NCBI RefSeq assembly: GCF_040581485.1
Contig: NC_090131.1
Location: 9,610,001-9,674,000, forward strand
Reading direction: 5' to 3'
DNA: 64,000 nucleotides
Source of the DNA: Linepithema humile
Taxonomy: Eukaryota; Arthropoda; Insecta; Hymenoptera; Formicidae
Part shown: in pieces, positions 23,312 through 35,602 of the stretch
Numbering within the stretch: position 1 is the stretch's first letter
How the letters are laid out: every line of letters begins with the position of its first letter
Notes under the pieces: generated by a model
The model's input: the letters and a program-made list of their open reading frames with translations, nothing else
Database searches by the model: none
What the model was told of the DNA's origin: nothing
Position numbers and translations under genes: made by a program

Positions 23312-23592
23312 TGTTGTTGTGGATGGTTTCCAGAAAGAAATACACCATCCCAAGTCAATTGAAATACTTAGTAGGTTTATTATAAGCCTTCGTTTGGTTA
23401 TACAGAACAGCGTTGATATAAACGTGAAAAAACAGAACAGGGCCAAAAACGTAAGTCCTCGTAAGCATGCGCATTTGCAAAAGCGTAACCAATAAGCAAT
23501 CAGCAAAAGAAAAAGAAAAGGAAAAAGTAACATGCGACTTACAGATAGTTACATAAAAACAAAACTGAAGGATACATTTTAATCTTACAACA
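23312..23592 (-). repeat. Copia 5' LTR
   Basis: The upstream LTR relative to the minus-strand genes, 281 bp, flanked by ATCTG at 23593-23597. Confidence 0.95.
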
Positions 23593-23597
23593 ATCTG

Positions 23598-24060
23598 TAA
23601 ACCTGCACAAATCTGCAAATTCTAAGAAAAGCAATAACCCGTAAAATATGTAGAAATTATCCCCACCACTCAAAAGTGCTGATAGCGCAAAATGGCGCCT
23701 AGGTGCAAATTCTAAAAATAGCGATGACGCAACAGTGGCACCCAAATTCCTGCTTGTTGCTAAGGGCTTTTGTTCTAAAAATAGCGATGACGCAATCTGT
23801 AAATGTGCACGAACCTGCAAATTCTAAGAAAAGCGATAACCCGTAAAATATCAAGAGACACGGTAGTGTCTCGTGCCAAGTTCACGCGCAACGCAAGACC
23901 GACCGTGTATCTTTACGCGAGCCCGAAAGTTGAGACGAGCCGAGATTATCGGATCTCAATAACGGATGGGCCGATTGAGTTGATAATAGGCTCAATCGAT
24001 AGCGCATACCCGAATTATATAAGAAAAGTATGCTTGTTTTTACTGTAGGTGCTGTAGAAA
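23598..24060. repeat. Short tandem-type repeats with unit TTCTAAAAATAGCGATGAC
   Basis: The words TTCTAAAAATAGCGATGACG and TTCTAAGAAAAGC(A/G)ATAACCC recur near 23621, 23709, 23771 and 23821, and again near 18933 left of the copia element. The copia element inserted into one of these units. From 23850 on, non-repetitive sequence with no recognised gene follows. Confidence 0.65.
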
Positions 24061-24279
24061 AAAGTTATGAGTCTAAAGTCGAAATGTTGAAATAATTGTC
24101 TTTCCTAGGATGTTCCGCTAAAATGTCCAGTTTCCGATTTCTGATGTTAATTTTGTGCGCTGACGGCGCTGAGAAGCCGCGCGGCGCGCGCTTACGATTT
24201 GACATTTTTACATAACCTTTCAGTGTAAAAATAGAAAAGTAAAAAGTAAAAAAGTAAAGTATAAAATAATAGTGAATTC

Positions 24280-24364
24280 GGTCACTCGCACTACATTGCT
24301 CTGTTACTTTGGTGCACACTCGAGACTGCTTATATTAATCCAGAGCAGTGTAGTGCGAGTGACC
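24280..24364. repeat. 24-bp inverted repeat
   Basis: GGTCACTCGCACTACATTGC (24280 on) pairs with the complement ending at 24364, with one mismatch over 24 bp and a 37-bp loop. It may be an element end pair or a small palindrome. Confidence 0.8.
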
Positions 24365-24749
24365 AAATTTGTTAGAAATTCGTATTAAGTAAAATAAGTG
24401 TATGTGATATGTTGGTGAATGTGAATGCTTAGTAAGTACCCGAGTCGAAATTTAAAACCTACTATAAACCTCATACATGGTTACTTGTGCCTCTAATAAT
24501 GTTCCTTGACCTACAAGTTCTATCTTGAAAGTGTTATGTCTTCTTTTGGCCTTTCTTTAATCTTGTTGTCCTAGAAAACCCTTATTTTTATTGATGTTGA
24601 ACATACAATTCCTACTTTCGTTCTTACAACTCCTACCTCTTTTGAATCTCAAAATCTTATCGAAATTTCTAGCAATAAAAATATTAATATTTAATCTATA
24701 ATTGAGTTCAATTTCTATTATATCAGATTAATATAATAAATGTTATAAT

Positions 24750-25331
24750 CAGAGGCGGACTGGACAGGAGAGATACCGAGAAATTTCTCGGGGGGCCCTA
24801 TGTTTTTGAGGACCCCAGTGGCCCCCAAATCCAAACTTTTTTTTTAAATTTTTTATGCAAGAAATTAATAATCTAAATTCTAAATTATCAGATTGCGACA
24901 GTTGAATAACGACGTGCTTTCCTTCTCTAACCAAGATAGCGCTGAGCACGAGTTAGCGTTAATCAACTATCTGTAGTGCGTCACTGTCTTTCGTGTTCTC
25001 CTTTCATTTTTTTTTATAATTTGTCTGAAAGGTTATGGCAACTGACAATTTATAAAAGAATATTTACTAAAAGCCAAAGAAATATTATTTTATTATTAAA
25101 TAAAATACATGCACTATACATGGTTATTTATTTTACGTATGCTACCTTTACTACAATACAAAAAAATTTACAATAAAAACAACAACAAACAAATTAAAGG
25201 ACAAAATATCTCCAAATTTCATTAAAACACGTTTGACCTTGAACTAAAAAAATTTTTTGCCGCGGCGCTTTAGAGTGGGGGCCCTTTTTACAAATTTTCT
25301 CGATGGGCCCTGGTGTTCCAGTCCGACCCTG
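24750..25331. mobile_element. 582-bp non-autonomous hAT element
   Basis: The ends are CAGAGGCGGACTGG and CCAGTCCGACCCTG, flanked by the 8-bp duplication GTTATAAT at 24742-24749 and 25332-25339. Both features are typical of hAT elements. It has no transposase. Confidence 0.92.
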
Positions 25332-25499
25332 GTTATAATATAAAATAAATAATAACAAATGAATAGTAAAAAATATTTTTAAAAATTAAGTGCAACTCAG
25401 TATTATATTTAGTATTATAAATAACTAAAAATTTATTCGAATAAACAAAAAACAATTAAAATTTAAAATTTTATTTAATATTTTATTACATATCTGACC

Positions 25500-25790
25500 T
25501 ATAATTCAAAATTATTTAATATTCTATTACCACATTTACTTTATTTATATTTAATGCATATCTTAATTTCAATAAGCGCAATACATTAATTATGTAATTT
25601 ACTTAACTGCAGATAGATATGTAAGAGATAAGTGAATATTATTTATATAATATTTGCTTATAGTAGCCTATTTACAGTTAAGCAAATTATAATAATTAAT
25701 ATATTGTTTATTGAAATCAAGATACATTAAATGCAAGTAGAGTATATGAGATAATAGATTATTAAGTAATTTTGAATATTTATTTTCTAG
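25500..25790. repeat. Fold-back segment, ~100-bp arms
   Basis: TTTAATGCATATCTTAATTTC at about 25548 pairs with GAAATCAAGATACATTAAAT at about 25713. The pairing extends outward through TTCAAAATTATTTAATATTC, with a loop at about 25612-25672. Confidence 0.75.
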
Positions 25791-26141
25791 AAATACATAT
25801 TTATAGAACCTGAAGCCTTTTTAGAGGTTCTCAGTAGATACTCTTTTGAGCTTCCACATGGAAAAAACGGCAATAAGTAACAATTTTTAGTATCAAAGGA
25901 GGGCAATAGCCAATGTAATGTTATATCTATATATATGAATTAAAGCTTACATTGGTTCTCCAAATTCGACAAAACTTGTAGGTTTAATCTAGGCTAAAAA
26001 TTTCGACTCGGGTATCTACTACACCTTTGAAAATTTTTTATTTTGCAGATTATTCATATATTACAAGAAAAAATAAATATTTATCAAAAAATTACCTTTT
26101 TTAAAAAAAGGTAAAAAAAAGACGCCAAGTGCACACTCTTG

Positions 26142-27239
26142 TCACAACTAAAACAAAACCGTATTGTTTTACCTTTCAAAAAAATTGTCGTATATATTAA
26201 GCCTTCCAAAAAAACCTGTCATATATATTAAAACCTTTCAAAAAAAACTTGTATATATTAAAATTTTCAAAAAAGCTATTATATACATATACTTTCTACA
26301 AAAAATATGATATCAGGAAATGGCACCAAGTGGGACTAAAGAACTATGAAAAAAGTTTGTACACTATTTCTATAAAACTCTTGTACATAAAGCTGTTGTA
26401 TATACAGCGTGTGTCAAAAGTTCCGGGACGGCTGGATAATTTGAAAAATACGCATCACAGAAGAAAATGACCTCGACAAAAGTTGTAGGATTTTTCTCGG
26501 GAAATCCGATGGTAACCTTAGATTTGGCCTTGCTCGTGACCTTCAAGGTCATTTCAAGGTTAAATCGAATTTTTTAAATAGAAACCCCTATTTTTGATTC
26601 CAAAATCTAATAGCTGGTGTCAAGAGCTTTTCAAAACACTATAATGAAGTTATTTTTCATTAAGTACTTTTCGAGTTATGAGGCTTGAAAGTTACAGCAT
26701 TTTGACATAAAATACAAAATATCTTGTAAAACATTATACCACCACAAAGTATTATAAAGCAATAAAATTAACATGTAGTTTAGTGTAGCAGCGCCAAGTT
26801 TTTTACGTTTTATAATAAATATTTTTTTATTTTGATTAAATTTTTTATATTTTTTTATTTAAATTTTTTGTTTTTTATTTATGTATTTATTTTTTATAAT
26901 ATATATAGTATATATAGTATAATATATATAAAATATGGTAAAATATAGTATATAATATAGTTAATTATATGTACAACAGCTTTATGTACAAGAGTTTTAT
27001 AAAAGAGTTTTATAGAAATAGTGTACAACTTTTTTCATAGTTCTTTAGTCCCACTTGGTGTCATTTCCCGATATCATATTTTTTTGTAGAAAGTTTATAT
27101 AATAGCTATTTTGAAAATTTTAATATATACAAGTTTTTTTTGAAAGGTTTTAATATATATAACAAGTTTTTTTGGAAGGTTTAATATATACGACAATTTT
27201 TTTGAAAGGTAAAACAATACGGTTTTGTTTTAGTTGTGA
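26142..27239. mobile_element. Large palindromic element, ~270-bp arms
   Basis: TCACAACTAAAACAAAACCG at 26142 pairs with its complement ending at 27239, and the arms match to about 26404 and 26967. The arms themselves contain repeated TTCAAAAAAA..TATATATTAA units. The centre is filled by a fold-back fragment and AT-rich sequence. No gene. Confidence 0.85.
26405..26737. mobile_element. Half of a fold-back element inserted in the palindrome
   Basis: Starts CAGCGTGTGTCAAAAGTTCC after a TATA flank. It runs through the same arm sequence as 216-1095 (TAGCTGGTGTCAAGAGCTTT, TTCGAGTTATGAGGCTTG) and stops at ACATTATACC without a second arm. Confidence 0.85.
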
Positions 27240-28795
27240 TGTAGAAATTACCGTCCTCACTTTGTGTAATCTAATACCCTTGCTGTAATCTGATACTCCC
27301 CTCCCCTCTAAAGTGATAACGTCATGACCCTCTCCCCACCAATGTCGTGTAACCTGATACCCCCTCTTCTCCCGCACCCTCTTCATTGCTCCTGAGTTAG
27401 AATCCCTGTTGCTATATATTCAATAAAAAATAATACGCCAAGTAAAAAATATTCTAACTTGTATGCAACAAAAAATTTAAAAAATATTTATCTCCAAAAA
27501 ATAATAATTAACAAATAACTTACTCTAAAAAATAACACTAAAAAATATTATCCTAAAAAAATATTTATATCAAACCTATATATGAAATCAATACTTCACT
27601 TAGCCAAATATATAGAAGCAATTCAATTTACAAGGATTTATAATTTGAAATAATATTTGTTATAAAATCAATCTTACATTTGCAAAAATATTATAAATTA
27701 TAGACTCTCCATAAAATTAAAACTTATTTTATTTTTATTAATAGGAACCTGATTTTTAAAATAAGTCCAACTCAAACAAAATAGTGATATTTTAATACAA
27801 AAACACTGTCATCTTCAAACTAAAAAACTTGTACAAAAAAGTTGATTTAATTTTCTATTACAACGTGATTAAAATAGTGGAGTATATTTAAGTATAAAAA
27901 AAATTTTAATTAAAAAAACAAATTTAAATATAAAATAAATTTTTAATTAAAAAAACTTGGCGCTGTTAAACTGAATGTATGCTAACCTAATTATTAAATT
28001 AAAATTATTATTTTATTTAAGAACCGTTTTACTAATAATTTATTATGATATACTGCGTGGTTTTAAAGACGGCGAAAATTATTGTATAAGACATCTTAAA
28101 GATATCTTAAAGACGTTTTTCTGACAGTTTCGTAAGACGTTTTAACGATTTTAAGACGTCTTTAAGACATCATAATGTTGTCTGGGATGAGGAACTCCGT
28201 CCGCCGCTCATTCTCGTGAGACGCAACCAACAAAATTATTGTCTCTCTGTCTTTTACTTGTGTGCTACGCATATAAATGCATTTTTTTCAAAAATGCAAA
28301 TTTAAAAATGCTAATACGCACGCATGCAATAAAAGTGCAGCATTCTTTTTACCAAAATTACATGCTACATGTTTTAAATAACATAATAATGATTTGAGAA
28401 ACAAACAACATTACAATAAATTCTTTTAAATTGCGTGATGTAGTGAAAGACATTTATTGTCTTGGGAAAGGTGACAATTTGTCACCTAAAATAGTAATTT
28501 GTTCTCTAAAATACTAATAAAATGACGTTTCATGTTTTTAATATTATTGGTATATGCGTCACAGGAATTTTTTCCCAAGATTATATCTATGGCAAAGGCA
28601 GGAACATAAATTCCACAACACACACTATCCGATTGTATTTACACTTTTTCAAAAATTATATCACAAACGCTTATTTTTGAAAAACGTTCGTAAATATATT
28701 TTTTTTTCTTCTACCCATTTTTTTGTATGTACAGCCGGGTATGCTATCATAGACGTGTAATTTTGTCCCATCAAAAAAAAATACATCACCAGTGA
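27240..28795. other. Unassigned AT-rich stretch
   Basis: A CT-rich block at 27250-27410 is followed by AT-rich sequence. CAGCGCCAAGTTTTTT near 26796 and its complement ending near 27968 suggest another inverted pair, but the flanks do not give a clear duplication. TTGTCTGGGA near 28170 resembles the CCCAGATAAC end of the element at 46981. Confidence 0.35.
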
Positions 28796-29922
28796 TTAGT
28801 ACATTTCCCTTCTATAATTTGTAAGCTTTTGTCTATCACTGGCTTCCATTAGATCAAGAAATTCTATATACTGAATGCTTTGCGTTTCGAAACAAGAAGT
28901 TTCTCTAACGACGCGCGAGAATCTGTCTAATGAATCATCATTTACTTTGTTCTGTATAGGCAGAACATTTTCTCTCCGAAGGAAGAGAAGCAATTGGAAT
29001 CTATCTAACAAAAAACTTTTCTGCGTTTTCATCTTCTATTATTTCATCTTCGTCATTTTGTTTACTCTTTGAATAACTGATTAAGATGCGACTACTATCT
29101 TGTTCCATATCCAGAGCAGCAGCAATACTTGTGGCGTCTATTAACAAAATTTTCTGTTTTAATTTTTTGCTCACTGGCAAAATGTTTTCATTTTCGTTGA
29201 GACGCTTATTTTGTTGCACGTGAGTATTTTTCTTTCTACATGCTTGTTCTTTAGCGTCCGTAATATATTTTGAATCTTTAATTGACATATGTCTATTATT
29301 TCGACTGTCCAAGACTTCTGGCAACATACACTCATAATGGAAGCGTGTTAAGACAAGTATCATTTCTTTTTCCCAAAAGACATTGTCTCTATTAACATGC
29401 ACGGTTTTTTAACTTTTTGGGGTCCATATAGCGAAAATGTAATAGTTTTGTTGTGTTATATTTAACTGATCCTGAATTTAATAAAAATATCGATGATATC
29501 CATTAATTTTATTTACATCTTTTTTATCAAATATTCGTTTTAATAAAGACAATTTTTTTATAGCTTTTTTGGCTGTCAAATTCTGTTGATAGGGGATTTT
29601 ATTTCTATCAGATTTTATCATCACCATTAATAAGTCCATCAGGAAAAGCATGAATTATCTAAATCAATAAACAATTCACATAATTGAATTTTTTGTTAAG
29701 CTTAGCCGCTAAATCCTTTCTAGCAACTTTCCCCTTATGGCGACCATATTTCATGGCTGCGATATCGATGGACAGTGAAAACAAAATATTCTTTACAATT
29801 GGTTCACAAAAACGTTGTTGGTTTTATGAGACATACAGTTCGAAAATTAGATGTATTTTATTCAATTTCTTACCAGTTTTCAACATTTTTCGCCAACTTT
29901 TCGATATAATTTTGTTTTAGTG

Positions 29923-31839
29923 TGCGACGTGAACTAGCCTCGGAATCACGCCAGATCCGAGGGAGCACGCCCAATGAAAGTCGATAGCCCGCGGTACTCC
30001 ACGTATTTCAGGAGCAAGGTAACTCACGCGATATCGGCAATAACTGCACGATTCGGTAACTCGCGGTGCTCCGCGTAATTCAGGAGCAAAGTAACTCACG
30101 CGATATCGGTAACCGGAAATGGGCGCCAGGTGCGTGTAATCGCACCGCGGTAACGGTAACTTAGATAATTCTTATAATATGTCCGGCCGCTCCCCGCTCA
30201 GTATATAGCAAAGGGGCGCAGTTCTTTTACTTTACGTTGAGAGTTTGGAGTGAGAGGCGAACACAAGGACAACTCAGCAATTAAGATTTAACAATAATAT
30301 ATTTCAACAATTTGGTTTACAAGGGTTAAAGATGAGTAGACGGTTCGGCCTGAGCCGATACGGCGGAGATAGTTTAATACGGTGGCAGTAAGGCAATTCG
30401 CCCACAAAATCGGTAACAAGAATGAATTTCGATAACGATATGATCCTTCGGAAACGCGATCACGAAAATTAGCGGCAGATCCAACGATACTAAGTGAAAC
30501 AGATGGCACGTATCCCGATAACATGACGCGACCGGTAAAGGCCAAATAAATATAATTCGAACGACGGTAGTCGGCCAAAAATGATATGTCGCGGAGCGGC
30601 TATTTTCGCGGGTTTCTCTCGTTTCTCGCCGAGAAGCTAAAGTGGCGGTAACAGCCGTCTCTCGGAGAACGTTTCCGCGCAAAATCCGCCCGCAGACATC
30701 GAATCGCGATAGTTTTCGATATTAAGGTAACGTGGAAAACGGTAACAAAGACGGTCATAAGAAAAACGGTAGCAAACAGACAGTATCCCAAAAAAAGAAA
30801 CGGTAACGGAAATACGGTACGGCAACACGGTAACGAAACGGAACGGTAATCGAAACGGTAACGAGAGAGAGACTGTCGGTGCTTGATTTACGCAGGATGA
30901 AGAGACTTTGACGCGATATCCGGAGCCAGCTGGATATGCGGTAACTGAGCGCGCCAAAAACGCGCTCACGGTAACAAAATCGCGGTTAGTCGTGTGAGAG
31001 ACACTAAATACAGAGCTTTAGACTCACGCTACCAACCATAACCGGACGGAACTCTACGGCTACCCGAGAGGCGGCTTACATCAAGTCGGCGTCTTCGGCG
31101 TCGTCGGAAGCGTCCTGGAGCTCGTCCTCACTTTTTCACGGCACACCGAACAGTGAATCTTCTCTGATGTGCAAGTTGGTCTTTCGAATCCCGCGTCGCC
31201 TTCTCGTGCATCCTGCCGATTTTCCGAAAAGAGGGGCCCCTGAGAACCGACCACAGTTCATCCAGGGCGCCCTCCCCCCCTCCCCCCCCGCTTTCTGTGG
31301 TTTCTTCAAATCAGCCGATCCGTATCGCGTTGATACGCCGATATTTCCGGAAAGGACTGGTTAGGCTGGCCGGGCCATACTCCGACCCTTCCGGGTGCAG
31401 CCTCCGCGGAGTCCTTGGCGCCGTCTGCAGCCGGGCGAGGTCCGCTGCTGCGTTACTTTGCTGTTGGCGGCTGAAAGCAATGCGGAGTTAGACTTTAGGC
31501 TTTGGGATGGCGGAGGCGACGGGGTTGTGGTACTTGACCTTTTTCCGGCGGGATCACTAGCACATGACACCCGTTGGTGGTCCCCCGGCGTTCAGTCTCT
31601 ATGGCGATGCTGTATCTTCGCCCGAAGGCACAAAGTGTGCAACGCCGCTCGCACGGGGTCTCGCCTTACAATTTAATTAACAATAAACATACAAAACGGG
31701 AACAAAATACAAAATAATACGCGAAAAATGGTGGAGTCTCGCGGGTTGCTCTCTCAACGCGAGAAGCAACTCCAGGACCCTTTGCTCCCTCGGTCGGGCT
31801 ATCGCCCTTGTGACGGCGCTCCAAAAGCGTCACGTCACA
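29923..31839 (+). mobile_element. Solo LTR A, 1.9 kb, 4-bp duplication
   Basis: Begins TGCGACGTGAACTAGCC and ends TCACGTCACA, flanked by AGTG at 29919-29922 and 31840-31843. TATA-like GTATATAGC occurs at about 30203, and AATAAA at about 31683 in a short AT-rich tail, so transcription would run on plus. Many GGTAACG words occur between 30400 and 30980. The same LTR, carrying a P element, lies at 55557-61926. No internal genes. Confidence 0.88.
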
Positions 31840-32490
31840 AGTGTTGAAATACATCAGGTAAGGCAAGGTCTGGTTTTTGTGACTGCAGACTATACTGACG
31901 ATCTAGTCCTAGCTCTCGTTTGTATTTTTGCGATCTTCAATTCATTTTTTGAGATTCTTTATTTCTCGAAACTTTTATTTGTCGTCACTTTTTTAAATTT
32001 TCGATAATAGGAGGAAGATCCTTACACATGCCTTTGTACATTTACGTAAAAATTTGTTGTGTACGTTACACAACAGCTCCCGCAATCCTAGCATTATAAG
32101 AACCTTGTCTGCCAAAATGCGCTTTCCACCAATTTCCTTGCGGATAATTGAATTGAATGATTCTGCAGGATTGTTTGTTAAATGTAACAATAAACTGTTA
32201 GAATAAGCACTTAGGTGTATTATAGCACTCTCTATTTTTTTATAAGCCATGCAATTTCAGATATGGCATATCATTTTGTATTTTATCACTGTTTTCTCCA
32301 CATGTACGATCGCGTTCTTTACATTTCTTATGTTCACCAAAAATATGGTTAGGATTGTTCAATATGTCTTTTTGTAATTACATCGCCTTATAATATTGTG
32401 ATATTGACTTTCTGCTCTTTGTACAACGGCAACTTTTAATATGTCCGTGCATATTTTTAAAATGTTCTTCACAATATTTCGTATTTCTAC

Positions 32491-35470
32491 TGTTACGTCT
32501 TGAGTTGGAGAGGTCAGGAGGATAATAACAGGCGCGTATCGCCGGTCAGATTTCAAGGGTCTGACCCAGTGCTCCGAACAGTTTGTTTATTTGGATCTGA
32601 AAACGGGTCAACGACTGAAGGTCGCTCTTACTCCGTTATTCAGTATTGCCGTTCGGATGGTTCCCTTTTTGGTCTGAGATAGAGATCTCAATTACCAGGG
32701 ACGGAATCAGTGCAAACTTTTAAAGGAGGGATGAAAATGAAGTGTCTGTAGTAATTAAAATAAAAATCTAAATATAAGTTTAAATTTCATTTAATCAGAG
32801 AAGAACATAATTTTGAGTTAATTGATACATGAAGATATAAGGCATATTTATTAATTTTTATTAATTAATTTTTATTTATTAATTTTAACTTATAAAAATA
32901 GAAACTTATCATATCGATTACAATTTGATATATAAAAAAAAGATTACAGCTACAAGTGTAGGTGTTATGTGTGTGTGTGTGTGGGATTGTATTACTCTTC
33001 GTGGGGATTAAAGAAATTTACGTGATATTGGTACTCTAGAGGAAGCGTGGAAAGGGGGGAAGATGGAGGTGGAGTGGAATATCTTATGGGAGAATTTCGG
33101 CAAGTGGGTAACAAATAGATGTCTGGAGAGAAGAGTTCATCCGGAAAAAGATTTATTATTTCGATATCGATCGATATCATCGGGGAAGGGTTGATTTGGG
33201 GATGGAGGCCTCGGCTCAGGAGAGGCAGGTACAGGAATTATTTCTTCAAGAAATTCTACGGAAGGAGCTGGAGAGATGGAGGGAAGTCGAGGTGCGGGAG
33301 ACGGAGAAGACTGTCATCTCTGTTTGTGAGTTGTCTCGGTAGTGTGCGTGTGCGTGGGCGTAGTGTAGTGGAGTAACGCGCGGCGCGACGGAGGCGATTA
33401 ACTCTAAATCTAAGGTGCGGTGACGCAAGCGACGTTATGCATAATAAACTTCTTATTATTTGGACCACTCGAGATCGACTTTGGCGTGAACGGCGGATGG
33501 CATTAGAACTAGAACTCGAATTGTTCACTATAAATATAAGAAAGAAAACCAACCTGAATCTGGTTGTTTAACTCAAGGGGAAAGCAGGGGGATGTAATCA
33601 ATAAAAAAAGAATTTAAATAGAGGGACTTACTGCTTGGAGTGGTTGCAAGGCTCTGGAGTTCAAATAGTAGAGCTGGTTTAGGCTAAGAGGGGGGCCTCT
33701 GGTTCCGGAAGCGAGATCGGCGGCTTCTCTCACTTGTTGTTATTGATGATCGTTCGTTATTGATGATCGTACGTTAACCGGCACAGTTTGTTCACTTTTA
33801 AATACTTGTTTAGTGATTTTTTTCGAACTGAGTTCTAACCGCAGACTCTAAGACTTGCTGATATGTTATTCCGAAATATTCTCTCCGGAAAGGGCTGTCA
33901 TGGGTTTTTATAATTGTTACCCCTCTCTTTTACGTCCCTACTTAATAATTTCGGACGTTGGTCTCATGAAAAAGTTAATTGGTTCTTCTGATCTCGGTGA
34001 GGCATAGATTGCTTATATTTAGAAGAATCTATGCATTCTATTGGTGGTACATGAGTATGGTAGGGTGGTTTCTTAGTCCTTACGCAGTGCAATTTGATTG
34101 ACAAATTTATAATCGCCCACGCATTCGCAGTGCGAAATATCTGACAAACACTCAACCAGTGTCGACGATTTATATTTATGCGAAAAATTCTTTTAGCGGA
34201 GCTGATGATTTGCTTGGTCTTAGCGTTTAGCGCTGCAGGAAGTTTAACTTGCGATCATTTAACATTCAATTTATGACGTCAGTTCTGTCAAAAGTTTAGA
34301 TTTAAATATCGCTCCTGTGAGTTAAATGAATTTTTGATTTGTATGGGCGTATTGCCCAAAGGATGCGTTCGACTTGGTTAAAGACTATGAGAACCAATTT
34401 CGTTAGAAAATATAATTTTATTTTCCTCGTCAGAGAAATGAATATATATACAAGTGTTGTATTCTATTTAAATTAATTGATTGCGCCAGAGGCGCTTTCT
34501 CGGTATGTGTGTAAGAACGAGAAATTAAAAGAAAAATTGATGGGCGCGGTAAGAAATTACTGGCCGCGTCTTTGTATATTGAACAGGTCCTAAAAAGGAC
34601 GGTTCAATTGAATCGGCTCGTTGTAGTCCCTTTCCCGATGTTGGAGGAACTCCGTTTGGAAAATGTCTTCCGTCTGGCAGCTGCTCTCCGAGCAAGCTCT
34701 AGGCGGCGAAGTCTGGATGGCTACGGAACGAGTTTCCGGTGTGCCTGTAGCTGCAACCGTCTTGGCTCTCGGCGTAACAGAATGCTCTGTGTACCGAGGA
34801 GAGAGAGGTCTCCGAATTCGGATGTCGCCAGCAACGAGAGTGTCCCTTGGTGGCCGAGTCAACCGGACGCAGAACTCTAGGGGAATTAGCTTCCACGCTA
34901 GAGTCTGAGGAGGTGACGGCGGTACTGATGTGTCAGCGGGCCGCTTGGTTGAAGTGTGCGGCCGATGCTGGGACTCTGTTTTTCTTCTACGTGCCTTGCG
35001 AGGCAACGTGAGAAAAACGGCGAGACAAATTTGCCTCTGGTTAAGCTCTGCTAAAGCAGAGTAAGACTCAGATCAAGGGCCCTGTAGAGAGCTCGCCTTG
35101 AAGCGAGTGAGTGAAGAAATATCTGCGGAGAAGCTCTTTTATACCGCTTCGATCGATGCTTGATCGCGAGAAAGCTTTTCACCGCCTGCGCAACCTGGCG
35201 GTGTATCCGCAAGCTCGTAACTCGGCAGAAGCCCTGCGGCGCGTAGCGGCGCCGCGGCGTATTATGCCGCGTCAGTGTAGCGGTGTGGCGGTGAGCCGCC
35301 ACAATTTGTTTATCGGAAGCAGCGTGAAAGAAGCTTTGTTAGGCTATGTCGACATTATTCAAACAGTTTAAAATTATTACTTCCCGTGTTTGCCAGATAC
35401 GGTTTCGTTTCTAATAAAATATAAACTCGCGAGAAAGAAAAGAATCGTGGAGTCCTATCAGGACGTAACA
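32491..35470 (+). mobile_element. LTR-type insertion, about 3 kb, 4-bp duplication
   Basis: Starts TGTTACGTCTTGAG and ends CAGGACGTAACA, flanked by CTAC at 32487-32490 and 35471-35474. The interrupted minus-strand frame continues across it. A TTTTATACC word at about 35140 and AATAAAATATAAA at about 35415 fit an LTR promoter and poly-A signal on plus. I find no repeated LTR inside, so it is a very long solo LTR or a long-terminal non-autonomous element. ORFs within it look like chance frames. Confidence 0.7.
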
Positions 35471-35602
35471 CTACAAAGCCACGCTTTCTCTGTAACTTTG
35501 GCTGAACTGTCTCCGTCACGGCTTTCAGCGTTTTGCATAAATTGCGAAGCAAGTGATTAGTGCATTCTATTTTATTAACAATCACTATTTTGTTCGCAAT
35601 AT

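Larger units (their letters stand above)
18961..23592 (-). mobile_element. Nearly complete Ty1/copia element with both LTRs
   Basis: Two 281-bp LTRs (18961-19241 and 23312-23592) bracket gag and pol on the minus strand. A 5-bp duplication ATCTG lies at 18956-18960 and 23593-23597. I count five differences between the LTRs, all transitions, so the insertion is young. The flank, restored by removing the element, matches the neighbouring repeat unit at about 23775-23805 (CGATGACGCAATCTGTAAA), which acts as an empty-site control. Gag and pol are each disabled by point changes. Confidence 0.95.
24431..26020. mobile_element. TIR element with ACCCGAGTCGAAATTT ends, nested host
   Basis: AGTAAGTACCCGAGTCGAAA at the left and its complement ending at 26020 (AGTAGATACCCGAGTCG when reversed) form roughly 40-bp inverted ends. 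Inside, a second inverted repeat of about 100-bp arms occupies 25500-25790. The hAT-type element 24750-25331 is inserted in the left half. No coding region remains. Confidence 0.6.
28796..35600 (-). pseudogene. MULE-type transposase with YqaJ-like end, split by two LTRs
   Basis: On the minus strand from 35600 the frame gives IECTNHLLRNLCKTLKAV and PKLQRKRGFVV. After the 32491-35470 insertion it resumes as EIRNIVKNILKICTDI, HIFGEHKKCKERDRTCGEN, then LLLHLTNNPAESFNSII with KEIGGKR. After the 29923-31839 LTR it continues with KYGRHKGKVARKDLAAKLN and, at 29402-29001, FWEKEMILVLTRFHYECMLP. I recognise the first part as the Mutator-like transposase family of insects and cnidarians, and the last as the end of the linked YqaJ exonuclease domain; this is from memory. 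Many stops are present. YqaJ catalytic residues were not identified. Confidence 0.6.

Noticed and set aside
30288..30969. Minus-strand frames of 96-110 codons
   Set aside because: Lie in the 1.9-kb LTR; the homologous region in copy B at 56007-56652 does not keep them open as one frame.
34572..35302. Frames of 102, 138 and 86 codons around 34.6-35.3 kb
   Set aside because: Overlapping frames on both strands in GC-richer LTR-type sequence, no recognisable domain, no splice context.
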